In this document: piece by piece, positions 17,038 through 25,813 of the stretch
Layout of the letters: every line of letters starts with the position of its first letter
Position numbering within the stretch: position 1 is the stretch's first letter
NCBI GenBank assembly: GCA_017400455.1
Contig: JAFPTC010000021.1
Coordinates: 1-41,424 of the forward strand
Direction: 5' to 3'
DNA length: 41,424 bases
Source: Prevotella sp.
GTDB taxonomy: Bacteria > Bacteroidota > Bacteroidia > Bacteroidales > Bacteroidaceae
Notes under the pieces: model-generated
The model's input: the letters and a program-made list of their open reading frames with translations, nothing else
What the model was told of the DNA's origin: nothing
Databases searched by the model: none
Made by a program: the position numbers and the translations under genes

Positions 17038-18354
17038 TTAATTGAATAAATGGTCGCTCAGACTCTGCAGGGCGCGCTTCTTGTCTTCTTCACGGATGAG
17101 GAAAGAGATGTTGTAGTTCGATCCGCCGTAGCTAATCATTCTTACAGGTACGTCTTTCATGGCATCCATGACACGTGTCTCAAAGCCAATGTTTGACCAG
17201 TCCAGGTCGCCGACGACGCAGATGATGCACATGCCCGTGTCTACGGTCACGGTGCCATATTTCTTCAGCTCATCCATGATTTCTCCCAGGTGGGCAGAGT
17301 TGTCGATAGACATGCTGACGCCAACTTCGCTGGTACACACCATGTCGATAGGCGTCTGGTAGCTCTCGAAAATCTCGAATACCTTACGCAGGAATCCAGT
17401 GGCCAGCAGCATGCGGCTTGACTTGATTTTGATGGCGGTAATGTTGTCTTTGGCGGCAACAGCCTTGATCTTCCCATATTCCGTGGCATTGCTGATGGTG
17501 GTGCCTTCGGCATCGGGCTGCATGGTGTTCAGCAGACGAACGGGGATGCCGGCATACTTGGCAGGCTGTACGCAAGTGGGGTGGAGGATTTTTGCACCGA
17601 AATAGGCCAGCTCGGCAGCTTCCTCAAACTGCAGTTGATGAACAGGCTGTGTCTTGTCAACGATTCTCGGATCGTTATTGTGCATGCCATCGATGTCGGT
17701 CCAGATTTGTATCTCTTCAGCGTTTAGTGCCGCGCCGACGAGTGAAGCCGTGTAGTCACTGCCTCCGCGCTGCAGGTTGTCTATCTCTCCATAGGCATTG
17801 CGGCAAATGAATCCTTGCGTGATATACACCTGGTTACCCTCATTTTGCTCCATGATGGCCGAAAGTTTCTCCTTGATGTACACGGGGTCTGGTTCGGCAT
17901 TCTTGTCGGTACGCATGAAGTCTAAGGCGTTTAGCAGTACGGCTTTGATGCCCTGTTCCTTCATATAGTTCACCACCATGTTGGTTGAGATGATTTCTCC
18001 TTGTGCAACGATGCTCTTTTCCTCGAACGAGGTGAACAGCTCTTTGGTGAACGAGCGCAGATAGTCGAATTCTTCACGCAGGAAGTCGGCTGTCATAGCA
18101 CGGCAAGCCTCTGTGCTGTACAATTCCTGCAGGTGTCGCTCGTATTTGCGTTCCAGGTTGTTGATAACCTCGTTGGCTCCGTCGGGGTTCTTCTTGTAGA
18201 GATAGTCCGAAATCTCAACCAGCGAGTTGGTCGTGCCCGACATGGCCGAGAGAACTACGAATACGGGTTCGCCCGACTTGGTTACCAATTGCGTAACTTC
18301 TTTCATTCTTTGCGGCGTGCCTACTGATGTGCCGCCAAACTTCATTACTTTCAT
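17038..18354 (-). CDS. lysC: Aspartate kinase (monofunctional)
   Basis: A 438-residue kinase phosphorylating aspartate, the entry to lysine, threonine and methionine synthesis. It starts with KVMKFGGTSVG, the kinase motif, followed by FVVLSAMSGTTN. The RGGSDYTASLVGAAL and WTDIDGMHNNDPRIV segments complete the active site, and two ACT domains at the C-terminus (from about 300) suggest feedback control by amino acids. I chose the ATG at 18354. An ATG 84 bases upstream is in frame but its 28 extra residues are non-homologous and overlap the ftsE coding region. Confidence 0.95.
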   Translation of the reverse strand: MKVMKFGGTSVGTPQRMKEVTQLVTKSGEPVFVVLSAMSGTTNSLVEISDYLYKKNPDGANEVINNLERKYERHLQELYSTEACRAMTADFLREEFDYLRSFTKELFTSFEEKSIVAQGEIISTNMVVNYMKEQGIKAVLLNALDFMRTDKNAEPDPVYIKEKLSAIMEQNEGNQVYITQGFICRNAYGEIDNLQRGGSDYTASLVGAALNAEEIQIWTDIDGMHNNDPRIVDKTQPVHQLQFEEAAELAYFGAKILHPTCVQPAKYAGIPVRLLNTMQPDAEGTTISNATEYGKIKAVAAKDNITAIKIKSSRMLLATGFLRKVFEIFESYQTPIDMVCTSEVGVSMSIDNSAHLGEIMDELKKYGTVTVDTGMCIICVVGDLDWSNIGFETRVMDAMKDVPVRMISYGGSNYNISFLIREEDKKRALQSLSDHLFN

Positions 18355-18373
18355 TCTATTCTGTTTTTTTTGT

Positions 18374-19045
18374 TTAGTTTTCAACTTTTTCCAACCTTCC
18401 CTCGTGGCATTTATACACAGTGCCGGGATATTGTTCAATCAAGGCCGTGTTGTGGGTCGACATCACGATGGCTGTTCCGCTCTGCGAGATGGAGCGTAGC
18501 AGTTCCATGATGCCCTTTGCCGTCTCGGCATCGAGGTTGGCAGTGGGCTCGTCGGCCACGATCAGTTTCGGGCTGTTCAGCACGGCGCGGGCAATGGCTA
18601 TGCGCTGTTGCTCGCCACCCGACAGCTCATGGGGCATGCGGTTGGCTTTGTCAATCATGTCTACTTCGGTCAGCACCTCTTCTATACGCTGCTCGATGTC
18701 TTCTTTGTTTTTCCATCCCGTTGCTTTCAGGACGAAAAACAGATTCTTCTTCACCGTGCGGTCGGCCAGCAGCTGGAAATCCTGGAATACGATGCCCATT
18801 TGGCGCCGCAAAGCAGGTATGTGCTTGCGCTTTAGGGCGAGCAGGTCATGGTCGAGCACCTGCGCCTTGTCAGCCTCGTCGACATACAGCTCTTGGTAGA
18901 TGGTCTTCAGCAGCGAGCTCTTACCCGATCCCACGCGTCCGGTGATATAGACGAATTCACCTTCGTTGACCTGGAAGTTCACGCCAGTCAGCACTGGTGT
19001 GCCGTCAAGCTGACAGATATTGGTATTGATATAGTCTATTAGCAT
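18374..19045 (-). CDS. ftsE: Cell division ABC ATPase FtsE
   Basis: A 223-residue ABC ATPase. Walker A is GRVGSGKSS (36-44), the Q-loop is VFQDFQLL near 87-93, the signature is LSGGEQQ (141-147), Walker B is LIVADEP (161-167) and the switch His is in STHNTAL. The FQDFQLLADRTVKKN segment and small size match FtsE, which with FtsX controls septal peptidoglycan hydrolysis at the inner membrane. No ftsX is adjacent, so assignment rests on sequence pattern alone. It lies between hisIE and lysC with 19-21-base gaps. Confidence 0.85.
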   Translation of the reverse strand: MLIDYINTNICQLDGTPVLTGVNFQVNEGEFVYITGRVGSGKSSLLKTIYQELYVDEADKAQVLDHDLLALKRKHIPALRRQMGIVFQDFQLLADRTVKKNLFFVLKATGWKNKEDIEQRIEEVLTEVDMIDKANRMPHELSGGEQQRIAIARAVLNSPKLIVADEPTANLDAETAKGIMELLRSISQSGTAIVMSTHNTALIEQYPGTVYKCHEGRLEKVEN

Positions 19046-19066
19046 AGCGATAAGCGATAGTCGTTT

Positions 19067-19708
19067 TTATTTTGCAGCAGCCTTGGCCTGTCGGCGTTGG
19101 GCGTCCCAGTTGGGGTCATGGCGTTTTTGCAGTTCGGCGGCAATGTCCTCGATGCGTAGCCCCTTGCTTGTGAGAAGCACCAGGAGGTGGTAGAGCATGT
19201 CCGAAGCTTCGTACACCAGCTTGTCGTTGGTGCCGTTCGTGGCTTCTATGACGGTTTCAAGGGCTTCCTCGCCCAGCTTTTGCGCCATTTTGTTTACGCC
19301 GTCCTTGAAGAGCCGAGTGGTATAGCTGCCTTCTGGCATCTGCTCATGCCGTTGCTCAATGAAGTCCTGCAACTCCTTGAGGAAGAGCAGGGGGGAGGCG
19401 TCGTTGCTTTCTCCCCAGCAGGTATCGGTGCCCGTGTGACAGGTGGGGCCATGGGGAGTGGCTTTGACCAATAGCGTGTCGTTGTCACAGTCCACCGACA
19501 TGCTTACCAGGTCGAGGAAGTTCCCGCTGGTCTCGCCTTTCGTCCACAGCTTCTGACGGCTGCGGCTCCAGAAAGTCACCTTGCCCGTTTGCAGGGTCTT
19601 CTCGTATGCTTCCTGGTTCATGAAGCCCAGCATCAGCACATTCTTCGTCTTTGCGTCTTGGATGATGGCAGGTACCAGACCTCCCATTTTCTCGAAATCT
19701 ATTGTCAT
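19067..19708 (-). CDS. hisIE: Bifunctional phosphoribosyl-AMP cyclohydrolase / phosphoribosyl-ATP pyrophosphatase
   Basis: A 213-residue fused enzyme for the second and third steps of histidine synthesis. The HisI part (1 to about 105) has [20 protein letters not shown] and the metal-binding DCDNDTLLV and CHTGTDTCW segments. The HisE part (about 115-205) has [22 protein letters not shown], with the Glu-rich pyrophosphatase helix. Its start overlaps the end of hisF by four bases (ATGA). Confidence 0.95.
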   Translation of the reverse strand: MTIDFEKMGGLVPAIIQDAKTKNVLMLGFMNQEAYEKTLQTGKVTFWSRSRQKLWTKGETSGNFLDLVSMSVDCDNDTLLVKATPHGPTCHTGTDTCWGESNDASPLLFLKELQDFIEQRHEQMPEGSYTTRLFKDGVNKMAQKLGEEALETVIEATNGTNDKLVYEASDMLYHLLVLLTSKGLRIEDIAAELQKRHDPNWDAQRRQAKAAAK

Positions 19709-20463
19709 AGCCTTACGTTTATTCCTTCTTGATGTAGATATGCTTTTAGTTCCTTGATGGGTATTTCGCCGAAGTGGAACACACTGGCAGCCAGGGCTGC
19801 ATCGGCGTGCCCGTACTTGAAGGCGTCGAGGAAATGCTCTTTTTTTCCAGCACCGCCGCTGGCGATGATGGGGATGGAGAGTCTCTCGGCCAGCGTTGCC
19901 ATCGCCTCGTTGGCATAGCCTTGCTTCACGCCGTCGTGGTTCATGCTGGTGAACAGTATTTCGCCCGCTCCGCGTTCCTGGGCTTCATGTGCCCACTCAA
20001 AGAGTGCTTTTTCGGTCCGTTCCCGTCCACCCTTCGTGTAGCAATGCCATCCGTCGGCATCCAGTCTGGCGTCGATGGCCACCACACATACTTGTGAGCC
20101 AAAACGGCGAGCCGTTTCCTCTATCAGCTCCGGGTGTCTAAGCGCAGCGCTGTTCATGCTCACCTTGTCGGCCCCGGCATAGAGCAGACGCTCCACGTCA
20201 GACAGCTCGTTCACGCCGCCGCCCACCGTAAAGGGGATGTTGATTTCCTTAGCTACCCGGCCTACCATTTCGGTGAAAGTCTTCCGACCCTCGAACGAAG
20301 CGGTGATGTCGAGAAACACCAGCTCGTCGGCACCAGCCATGCTGTACGCCTTGCCCAGTTCAACCGGGTCGCCTGCCGAGCGCAGACTGACAAAGTTGAC
20401 TCCTTTCACGGTCTCGCCGTCTTTCACGTCAAGGCATGGTATTATGCGTTTTGCCAGTCCCAT
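19705..20463 (-). CDS. hisF: Imidazole glycerol phosphate synthase, cyclase subunit
   Basis: A 252-residue TIM barrel that with HisH makes IGP and AICAR from PRFAR. Catalytic Asp12 is in IPCLDVKDG and Asp131 in VVAIDARLD. The phosphate sites are VGGGVN (80-85) and [10 protein letters not shown]. It overlaps hisA by 22 bases and hisIE by four, so the his block is tightly coupled. Confidence 0.96.
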   Translation of the reverse strand: MGLAKRIIPCLDVKDGETVKGVNFVSLRSAGDPVELGKAYSMAGADELVFLDITASFEGRKTFTEMVGRVAKEINIPFTVGGGVNELSDVERLLYAGADKVSMNSAALRHPELIEETARRFGSQVCVVAIDARLDADGWHCYTKGGRERTEKALFEWAHEAQERGAGEILFTSMNHDGVKQGYANEAMATLAERLSIPIIASGGAGKKEHFLDAFKYGHADAALAASVFHFGEIPIKELKAYLHQEGINVRL

Positions 20464-21164
20464 AGTTCTTGCAGGTTTATTTTACCTTCATAAATAGCTT
20501 TCCCAAACACCACGGCAGGAATGCCGGCCTCATCCAGTTGCTGGATGTCGTCCATAGTGCCAACGCCTCCGCTTGCAATAAGGTGCAGGCCAGGATAGGC
20601 CTTCATCACCTGTCGGTAGAGTTCGATGGCAGGCCCGGCCAGTGTGCCGTCCTTCGATATTTCTGTGCAGAGCACGTTGCTCACGCCCATATCCACGTAT
20701 CGTTTCAGGAAGGGAAGCAAAGCTTCGCCCGAGTCTTCCTTCCATCCGTTGATGCTGATTCGCCCGTTCCTCACGTCGGCGCCCAGGATGATGCGCTCAG
20801 GGCCATACTGTTCCAGCCAGCGTTGAAACAGTGCTGGTTGGGTAACGGCTACCGAGCCAATAGTCACCATTGCAGCTCCGCAGTCGAAGGCCATCTGAAT
20901 ATCTTCGTCGGTTTTGATGCCGCCTCCGAAGTCTACCGTTAATGCTGTCTCTGCCGTGATGGCCTTCAGCACATGGCTGTTGACCACATGTTTCGACTTG
21001 GCTCCGTCGAGGTCAACCACATGCAGGCGTTTGAAGCCTATGCGCTCCATCTCCCTGGCCATCTCCAGCGGTTCGCCGTAAATGGTCTTCTGCTCATAGT
21101 CGCCTTTCGTCAGGCGCACGCATCTGCCTTCTATAATGTCTATGGCGGGTATCAGTTCTATCAT
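20442..21164 (-). CDS. hisA: ProFAR isomerase
   Basis: A 240-residue TIM barrel converting ProFAR to PRFAR in histidine synthesis. Catalytic Asp9 is in [14 protein letters not shown] and Asp130 in ILGADVRNG. The phosphate sites are DFGGGIK and [11 protein letters not shown]. It resembles HisF by common ancestry but the N-terminal AIDI-GRCVRL is HisA-specific. It overlaps hisH by four bases. Confidence 0.96.
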   Translation of the reverse strand: MIELIPAIDIIEGRCVRLTKGDYEQKTIYGEPLEMAREMERIGFKRLHVVDLDGAKSKHVVNSHVLKAITAETALTVDFGGGIKTDEDIQMAFDCGAAMVTIGSVAVTQPALFQRWLEQYGPERIILGADVRNGRISINGWKEDSGEALLPFLKRYVDMGVSNVLCTEISKDGTLAGPAIELYRQVMKAYPGLHLIASGGVGTMDDIQQLDEAGIPAVVFGKAIYEGKINLQELWDWQNA

Positions 21165-21748
21165 AGCTCCAGGAAATTCTTGATGATTCGTTCGCCTACG
21201 CTGCTGCTCTTCTCAGGATGAAACTGCGTGGCGTAGAAATTATCCTTGTGCAGGGCTGCGCTGTAGGGCAGTATATAGTTGGCCGTGGCAATGGTTTCCG
21301 GGCACAGGGGAACATAGTAGCTGTGAACGAAGTAAACATATTGTCCCTCCGTTCCCTCCATCAGTGGCGATGATGTGTGGCTCAGCGCATTCCACCCCAT
21401 GCAGGGCACCTTGTCCTCGTGTCGGGTGGGGGAGAAGCGCTTCACTTCCGCGTCGAAGATTCCCAGACAGTCCACGTCGCCTTCTTCCGAGTGGCGGCAC
21501 AGCAGTTGCTGACCTATGCAGATGCCCAGCACGGGCTGTTTCAGCGACTTGATGACCTCGTCCAACCCGTGGCTGCGCAGATAGTCCATCGCCCCGCTGG
21601 CTTCGCCCTGTCCGGGGAAAATCACCTTGTCGGCAGCCCTCAGCGCAGCGGCATCGTCGGTCAGCTTTGCCTCCACGCCCAGTCTTCCCAGTGCATTCAT
21701 CACCGAGAAGATGTTGCCGGCATTATATTTCACTACTGCTACTTGCAT
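21161..21748 (-). CDS. hisH: Imidazole glycerol phosphate synthase, glutamine amidotransferase subunit
   Basis: A 195-residue class I glutamine amidotransferase that supplies ammonia to HisF. The triad is Cys77 (VLGICIGQQL), His177 and Glu179 (QFHPEKSS). The N-terminal VVKYNAGNIFSV is the usual HisH start. It overlaps the last base of purU, so translation is likely coupled. Confidence 0.95.
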   Translation of the reverse strand: MQVAVVKYNAGNIFSVMNALGRLGVEAKLTDDAAALRAADKVIFPGQGEASGAMDYLRSHGLDEVIKSLKQPVLGICIGQQLLCRHSEEGDVDCLGIFDAEVKRFSPTRHEDKVPCMGWNALSHTSSPLMEGTEGQYVYFVHSYYVPLCPETIATANYILPYSAALHKDNFYATQFHPEKSSSVGERIIKNFLEL

Positions 21749-22611
21749 CAGCTGAAAATGATGGTTTTGTTCTTGTAAGTCAGAATTTTCCGTTCAATAT
21801 GCTTCGACACGGCCCGCGACAGCACGATCTTCTCCAGGTCTTTTCCTTTCAGCACCAGGCTCTCTGGCGTGTCCTTGTGGCTTATTCGTGCCACGTCCTG
21901 CTCAATAATGGGACCGGCATCCAGCTCGGCCGTTACGTAGTGGCTGGTGGCACCGATGATCTTCACGCCGCGTTCCCAAGCCTGATGATAGGGCTTAGCC
22001 CCGATGAAGGCGGGCAGGAACGAGTGGTGAATGTTGATGATGTGGTGGGGATAGGCCGCAATCATCTCGTTGCTGATGATCTGCATATAGCGGGCCAGCA
22101 CGATGAAGGTCACTCGCTCTTTCTTCAGCAGCTCCATCTCGGCCTTTTCCACTTCCTCCTTGTTTGAATGGTCTTTCTTGATGCTCCAGACGTGATAGGG
22201 AATGCCAAACTGGTCGGCCACATAGCGCAAGTCCTCGTGGTTGCTCACAATGCAAGGAATGTCCACGTCATATTCACCAGCTTTCCAGCGTGCCAACAGG
22301 TCATACAGGCAATGGCTCATCTTCGACACGAAGATAGCCATCCTCGGCCGCTGGTCGCTGAAGTACAGGTTGAATTCCATCTGGTAGCGCTGGGCATACA
22401 GCGTTTCTATATATTCCTTAATCTTCTCGCGTGGAATGAGGAAGCAGTCCAGTTCCCACTCAATGCGCATAAAGAACATGCCGTCCTGGCGGTCCACATA
22501 TTGGTCAAGATAGACAATGTTACCCTGATTGTCTGTAATGAATTTTGTAACTTCCGAAATAATGCCCTGTTGGTCTGGACAATGCAGAAGTAAAATGGCT
22601 GTTGGCTTCAT
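21748..22611 (-). CDS. purU: Formyltetrahydrofolate deformylase
   Basis: A 287-residue enzyme releasing formate from 10-formyl-THF. An N-terminal ACT domain (about 1-80, ILLLHCPDQQGIISEVTKFI) precedes the formyltransferase fold with INIHHSFLPAFIGAKPYHQA and GATSHYVTAELDAGPII, holding the catalytic Asn-His-Asp set. I start at the ATG at 22611. The ATG at 22632 adds 7 non-conserved residues and lies about at the predicted transcript start, leaving no room for a ribosome site. First gene of the his-lys run. Confidence 0.93.
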   Translation of the reverse strand: MKPTAILLLHCPDQQGIISEVTKFITDNQGNIVYLDQYVDRQDGMFFMRIEWELDCFLIPREKIKEYIETLYAQRYQMEFNLYFSDQRPRMAIFVSKMSHCLYDLLARWKAGEYDVDIPCIVSNHEDLRYVADQFGIPYHVWSIKKDHSNKEEVEKAEMELLKKERVTFIVLARYMQIISNEMIAAYPHHIINIHHSFLPAFIGAKPYHQAWERGVKIIGATSHYVTAELDAGPIIEQDVARISHKDTPESLVLKGKDLEKIVLSRAVSKHIERKILTYKNKTIIFS

Positions 22612-22641
22612 TAACTTACAGTTTATTATCATTTAGGGATG

Positions 22642-22649
22642 CAAAGGTA
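22642..22649 (-). promoter_or_regulatory. -7 promoter box of the purU-his-lys run
   Basis: TACCTTTG on the minus strand matches TAnnTTTG. Transcription should start near 22635, which decides the purU start in favour of the ATG at 22611. A -33 TTG is not evident. Confidence 0.6.
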
Positions 22650-22721
22650 CAAAAAAACACGAAAAAAGAAGAAAATAAGTGTTTTTTTTCATGGTTTTTG
22701 CAAAAATTCTGTCGAAATTCG

Positions 22722-22751
22722 TTGTTATTTCGGAAAAAATGATTATCTTTG
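22722..22751 (+). promoter_or_regulatory. Promoter of the HTH regulator - M49 peptidase unit
   Basis: TTG (22722-22724), 19 bases, TATCTTTG (22744-22751): a very good Bacteroidota promoter. Transcription would begin near 22757, so the in-frame ATG at 22749 cannot be the start and the one at 22785 is chosen. The 14-mer TTTGCAAAAATTCT occurs at 22697-22710 and again over the -7 box at 22748-22761. Confidence 0.75.
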
Positions 22752-22784
22752 CAAAAATTCTTTTCCAAAAACCTCTATACAGCT

Positions 22785-23222
22785 ATGGCAAAATATAATA
22801 TTTCCGAGAGGAAAGAAAAAGACGCAGCTTATAGAACTTTAGTCAGTCCTGCATTGATGGATGAGCTAAAGGAGAAAATTCTTGGCCTGGTGGTGATGCA
22901 AAAGAAGTACAAGGACAAGAACTACTCAGCTAAAAAGTTGTCAGAAGATCTGGGTACTAACACACGCTACGTGTCTGCTGTTGTCAATGTGCGATTCCAC
23001 ATGAACTATACGTCGTTTGTCAATAAATACCGTATTGAGGAAGCCATGTCAATCCTTACAGACAAGCGTTATCAGGACTTAAGGATCGAGGAAGTTAGTG
23101 ATATGGTTGGTTTTTCCAACCGTCAGTCGTTCTACGCCTCATTCTATAAGCTCACGGGCATCACCCCACGTGAATACCGTCAGCAGCATGGGGTCACCTC
23201 TACTAAACAGAAGAAGAAATAA
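22785..23222 (+). CDS. Short AraC-type HTH transcription regulator
   Basis: A 145-residue DNA-binding protein with no sensor domain. Residues about 50-135 form the double HTH of AraC/XylS proteins: AKKLSEDLGTNTRYVSAVVN is the first, and IEEVSDMVGFSNRQSFYASFYKLTGITPREYRQ is the second with the family's signature. The N-terminal 45 residues are charged. It is probably cytoplasmic and acts at promoters. The M49 peptidase gene follows by 5 bases; the purU run is divergent. Its ligand and targets are not visible. The start is set by the promoter. Confidence 0.88.
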   Translation: MAKYNISERKEKDAAYRTLVSPALMDELKEKILGLVVMQKKYKDKNYSAKKLSEDLGTNTRYVSAVVNVRFHMNYTSFVNKYRIEEAMSILTDKRYQDLRIEEVSDMVGFSNRQSFYASFYKLTGITPREYRQQHGVTSTKQKKK

Positions 23223-23227
23223 CACTC

Positions 23228-25180
23228 ATGTCAACATTTCATTATTCCGACGAGCGTTTTGCTGATTTGCAGATGCTCCGATACCGTTTGGACGGTTTCG
23301 AGCAACTCACGTTAAGGCAGAAACAGCTCGTTTATTTTTTGTCGAAGGCCACCCTTTTTGGCCGCGACATCACCTTCGACCAGTTTGGCCGCTATAACCT
23401 GCGCCTGCGAAAGTTGCTCGAAGCCGTCTATACCGACCTGCGCATTCCCCGCGACACGGCCGATTTCCAGGCACTCACCGTCTATCTCAAGCGACTCTGG
23501 TTCTCCAGCGGCATTCATCATCATTATGGTTCCGAGAAGTTCGTGCCCGGTTTTTCGCAGGACTTCCTCTGGCAGGCCGTTCATGCCGTAGAGCCTTTGC
23601 GCCTGCCTCTTGCTAATGGCCAGACGGTCGATGAACTGTGCAACGAGCTTTTCCCCGTCATTTTCAATCCCGACGTCCTGCCCAAGCGGGTGAACAAGGC
23701 CGACGGCCAGGATTTGCTGGCCACGTCGGCCTGCAATTTCTATCAGGGCGTCACCCAGCAGGAAGCCGAGCTGTTCTATCAGCAGAAGAAGTCCTCCTCC
23801 CCCCAGGCCGAGCAGCCTTCGTGGGGACTGAACTCCACCTTGGTGAAACGGCCCGACGGCACCATCGAAGAGGAGGTCTGGTCGGCCTCGAGACGCTATG
23901 CCAACGCCATCCGCCACATCGTCTATTGGCTGCAACAGGCCTCTCAGGTGGCTGAGAACGACGCTCAGCGAAAAGTGATAGACCTTCTCATAAATTATTA
24001 CCAATCAGGCAATTTGCGTCTCTTTGATGAATATTCCATTCAGTGGCTCCAGACGCTCGACGGCCAGGTGGATTTCATCAACGGCTTCATCGAGGTTTAT
24101 GGCGATCCGCTGGGGCTGAAAGGATCGTGGGAGGGCTTGGTGGAATATGTCGACGAGGAGGCCACTCGCCGCACGCAGCTCATCAGCCAGAACGCTCAGT
24201 GGTTTGAAGACCATTCGCCCGTCGCACCCGAGTTCCGCAAACCCCACGTCCGTGGCGTCTCAGCCCGAGTCATCTGCGCCGCCATGCTCGGTGGCGACGA
24301 GTATCCCTCCACCGCCATTGGCATCAACCTGCCCAATGCCGACTGGATTCGTGCCCGCTATGGCTCGAAGAGCATCACCATCAGCAACATCACCGACGCC
24401 TACAACAAGGCTGCTCACGGCAATGGATTCAAGGAAGAGTTCGTCATCGACGCTCCTACGCTGGCGCTCATCGAAAAGTATGGCGATGCCTGTGACAACC
24501 TCCATACCGACCTGCACGAGTGCCTGGGTCACGGCAGCGGACAGCTGCTCCCCGGCGTTGACCCCGATGCGCTGAAAGCCTATGGCAACACCATCGAGGA
24601 GGCCCGTGCCGACCTCTTTGCGCTCTACTATCTGGCCGATCCGAAATTGATTGAGCTGGGGCTGCTGCCCAACGAGGAGGCCTACAAGGCCGAGTATTAC
24701 ACCTACATGCTCAACGGCCTGCTCACCCAGCTGGTGCGCATCCAGCCCGGCCACCTCATTGAGGAGGCCCACATGCGCAACCGCGCCCTCATTGCCCGCT
24801 GGTGCCTGCAGCAGGGAACGGCCATGCAGCTTGTTCAGCGCGACGGCAAAACCTATCTGCACATCAGTTCCTACGAGGCCCTGCGCCAGCTGGTGGCCAA
24901 GCTCTTGGCCGAGGTGCAGCGCATCAAGAGCCAGGGCGACTTCGAGGCCGCCCGCCGCCTGGTTGAGGACTATGCCGTCAACGTTCCCAGTGAGCTCCAT
25001 GCCGAGGTGCTCCAGCGCTACGAGAAGCTCAACCTCGCCCCCTACAAGGGCTTCATCAATCCCTGGCTGCTGCCCGTCACCGACGCCAACGGCCAAATCA
25101 TCGACATTCAGGTCAACTACTCCGAGACATACGACCATCAGATGCTTCGCTACAGCTCGGAGTATGCCACACTTATCTAA
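23228..25180 (+). CDS. M49 family metallopeptidase (dipeptidyl-peptidase III-like)
   Basis: A 650-residue zinc peptidase. The M49 motif HECLGH (430-435, HExxGH) binds zinc with catalytic Glu431. EEARAD (457-462) gives the third ligand, Glu458 (family EECRAE-like). The family's WFSSGIHHHY segment (91-100) is also present. M49 enzymes cut dipeptides from oligopeptide N-termini. No signal peptide is seen at the N-terminus, so a cytoplasmic role is likely. It is sometimes mislabelled dihydrofolate reductase in databases; nothing here supports that. It is followed 3 bases later by the AlkD-like gene. Confidence 0.92.
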   Translation: MSTFHYSDERFADLQMLRYRLDGFEQLTLRQKQLVYFLSKATLFGRDITFDQFGRYNLRLRKLLEAVYTDLRIPRDTADFQALTVYLKRLWFSSGIHHHYGSEKFVPGFSQDFLWQAVHAVEPLRLPLANGQTVDELCNELFPVIFNPDVLPKRVNKADGQDLLATSACNFYQGVTQQEAELFYQQKKSSSPQAEQPSWGLNSTLVKRPDGTIEEEVWSASRRYANAIRHIVYWLQQASQVAENDAQRKVIDLLINYYQSGNLRLFDEYSIQWLQTLDGQVDFINGFIEVYGDPLGLKGSWEGLVEYVDEEATRRTQLISQNAQWFEDHSPVAPEFRKPHVRGVSARVICAAMLGGDEYPSTAIGINLPNADWIRARYGSKSITISNITDAYNKAAHGNGFKEEFVIDAPTLALIEKYGDACDNLHTDLHECLGHGSGQLLPGVDPDALKAYGNTIEEARADLFALYYLADPKLIELGLLPNEEAYKAEYYTYMLNGLLTQLVRIQPGHLIEEAHMRNRALIARWCLQQGTAMQLVQRDGKTYLHISSYEALRQLVAKLLAEVQRIKSQGDFEAARRLVEDYAVNVPSELHAEVLQRYEKLNLAPYKGFINPWLLPVTDANGQIIDIQVNYSETYDHQMLRYSSEYATLI

Positions 25181-25183
25181 ACA

Positions 25184-25813
25184 ATGGACGACATTCAACA
25201 GCAAGTAAAAGAAATCAAGCAGTCGTTCCGCCTGGCCATGGACGGCGCCACCGCCCAATCCATGCGCCAGAAGGGACTGGACTACCACCTCAACTGGGGC
25301 GTCACGCTGCCCCGCCTGCAGGAAATGGCCCGCGAGATTGCCAGCGGCCATCCGCCCCTCTACCAGCTGGCCCTGGCCCTCTGGAAAGAAAATGTTCGCG
25401 AGTGTAAGATTCTGGCCACCATGCTTATGCCCCCTGGCGAGATGCTGCCCGAGGTGGCCGACATCTGGATGGAGCAGGTGCCCACGGTGGAAGTGGCCGA
25501 GCAGGCTGCCTTCAACCTTTTCCAACACCTGCCCTATGCCGCCGAGAAAGCCTTCCTATGGTTGTCTTCGCCCGATGACCTGCCCCAGATATGCGGCTAC
25601 CACGTGCTGAGCCGCCTCTTCCTGCGACGCCAGGAGTTCAACGAGCGCGCCATCAACGAGTTTGTCGATCAGTCGCTGTGCGCCCTGCAGAGTGCCAACC
25701 CCCTGTTGCAGAAGGCAGCCATGCAGGCCCTCATCCGCTTCTCCGAGATGGGGCTGGTCTATGAGCGCATAGCCCGTTCCGCCATCCGCACCATTAGTCT
25801 CGACTTCCTATGA
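25184..25813 (+). CDS. HEAT-repeat protein, DNA alkylation repair (AlkD)-like
   Basis: A 209-residue all-helical protein. The pattern LQEMAREIASGHPPLYQLALALWKENVRECKILATMLM, followed by helix pairs with VADIWMEQVPTVEVAEQAAFNLF, is that of the AlkC/AlkD HEAT superfamily. AlkD proteins excise alkylated bases, but I cannot pick out the catalytic Trp/Asp/Arg set with confidence, so the DNA-repair role is an inference. Its stop overlaps the ATG of mntP by four bases. Confidence 0.65.
   Translation: MDDIQQQVKEIKQSFRLAMDGATAQSMRQKGLDYHLNWGVTLPRLQEMAREIASGHPPLYQLALALWKENVRECKILATMLMPPGEMLPEVADIWMEQVPTVEVAEQAAFNLFQHLPYAAEKAFLWLSSPDDLPQICGYHVLSRLFLRRQEFNERAINEFVDQSLCALQSANPLLQKAAMQALIRFSEMGLVYERIARSAIRTISLDFL

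Noticed and set aside
18355-18438. Longer lysC start at 18438
   Set aside because: The added 28 residues do not look like aspartate kinase and overlap the ftsE coding end; the conserved start is the ATG at 18354.
22749-22784. Upstream ATG for the AraC-type regulator
   Set aside because: It lies within the -7 box of the best promoter, before the expected transcription start.
24260-25528. A 422-codon minus-strand frame across the M49 peptidase and AlkD-like genes
   Set aside because: Antisense to two genes with clear motifs; no domain, no promoter.
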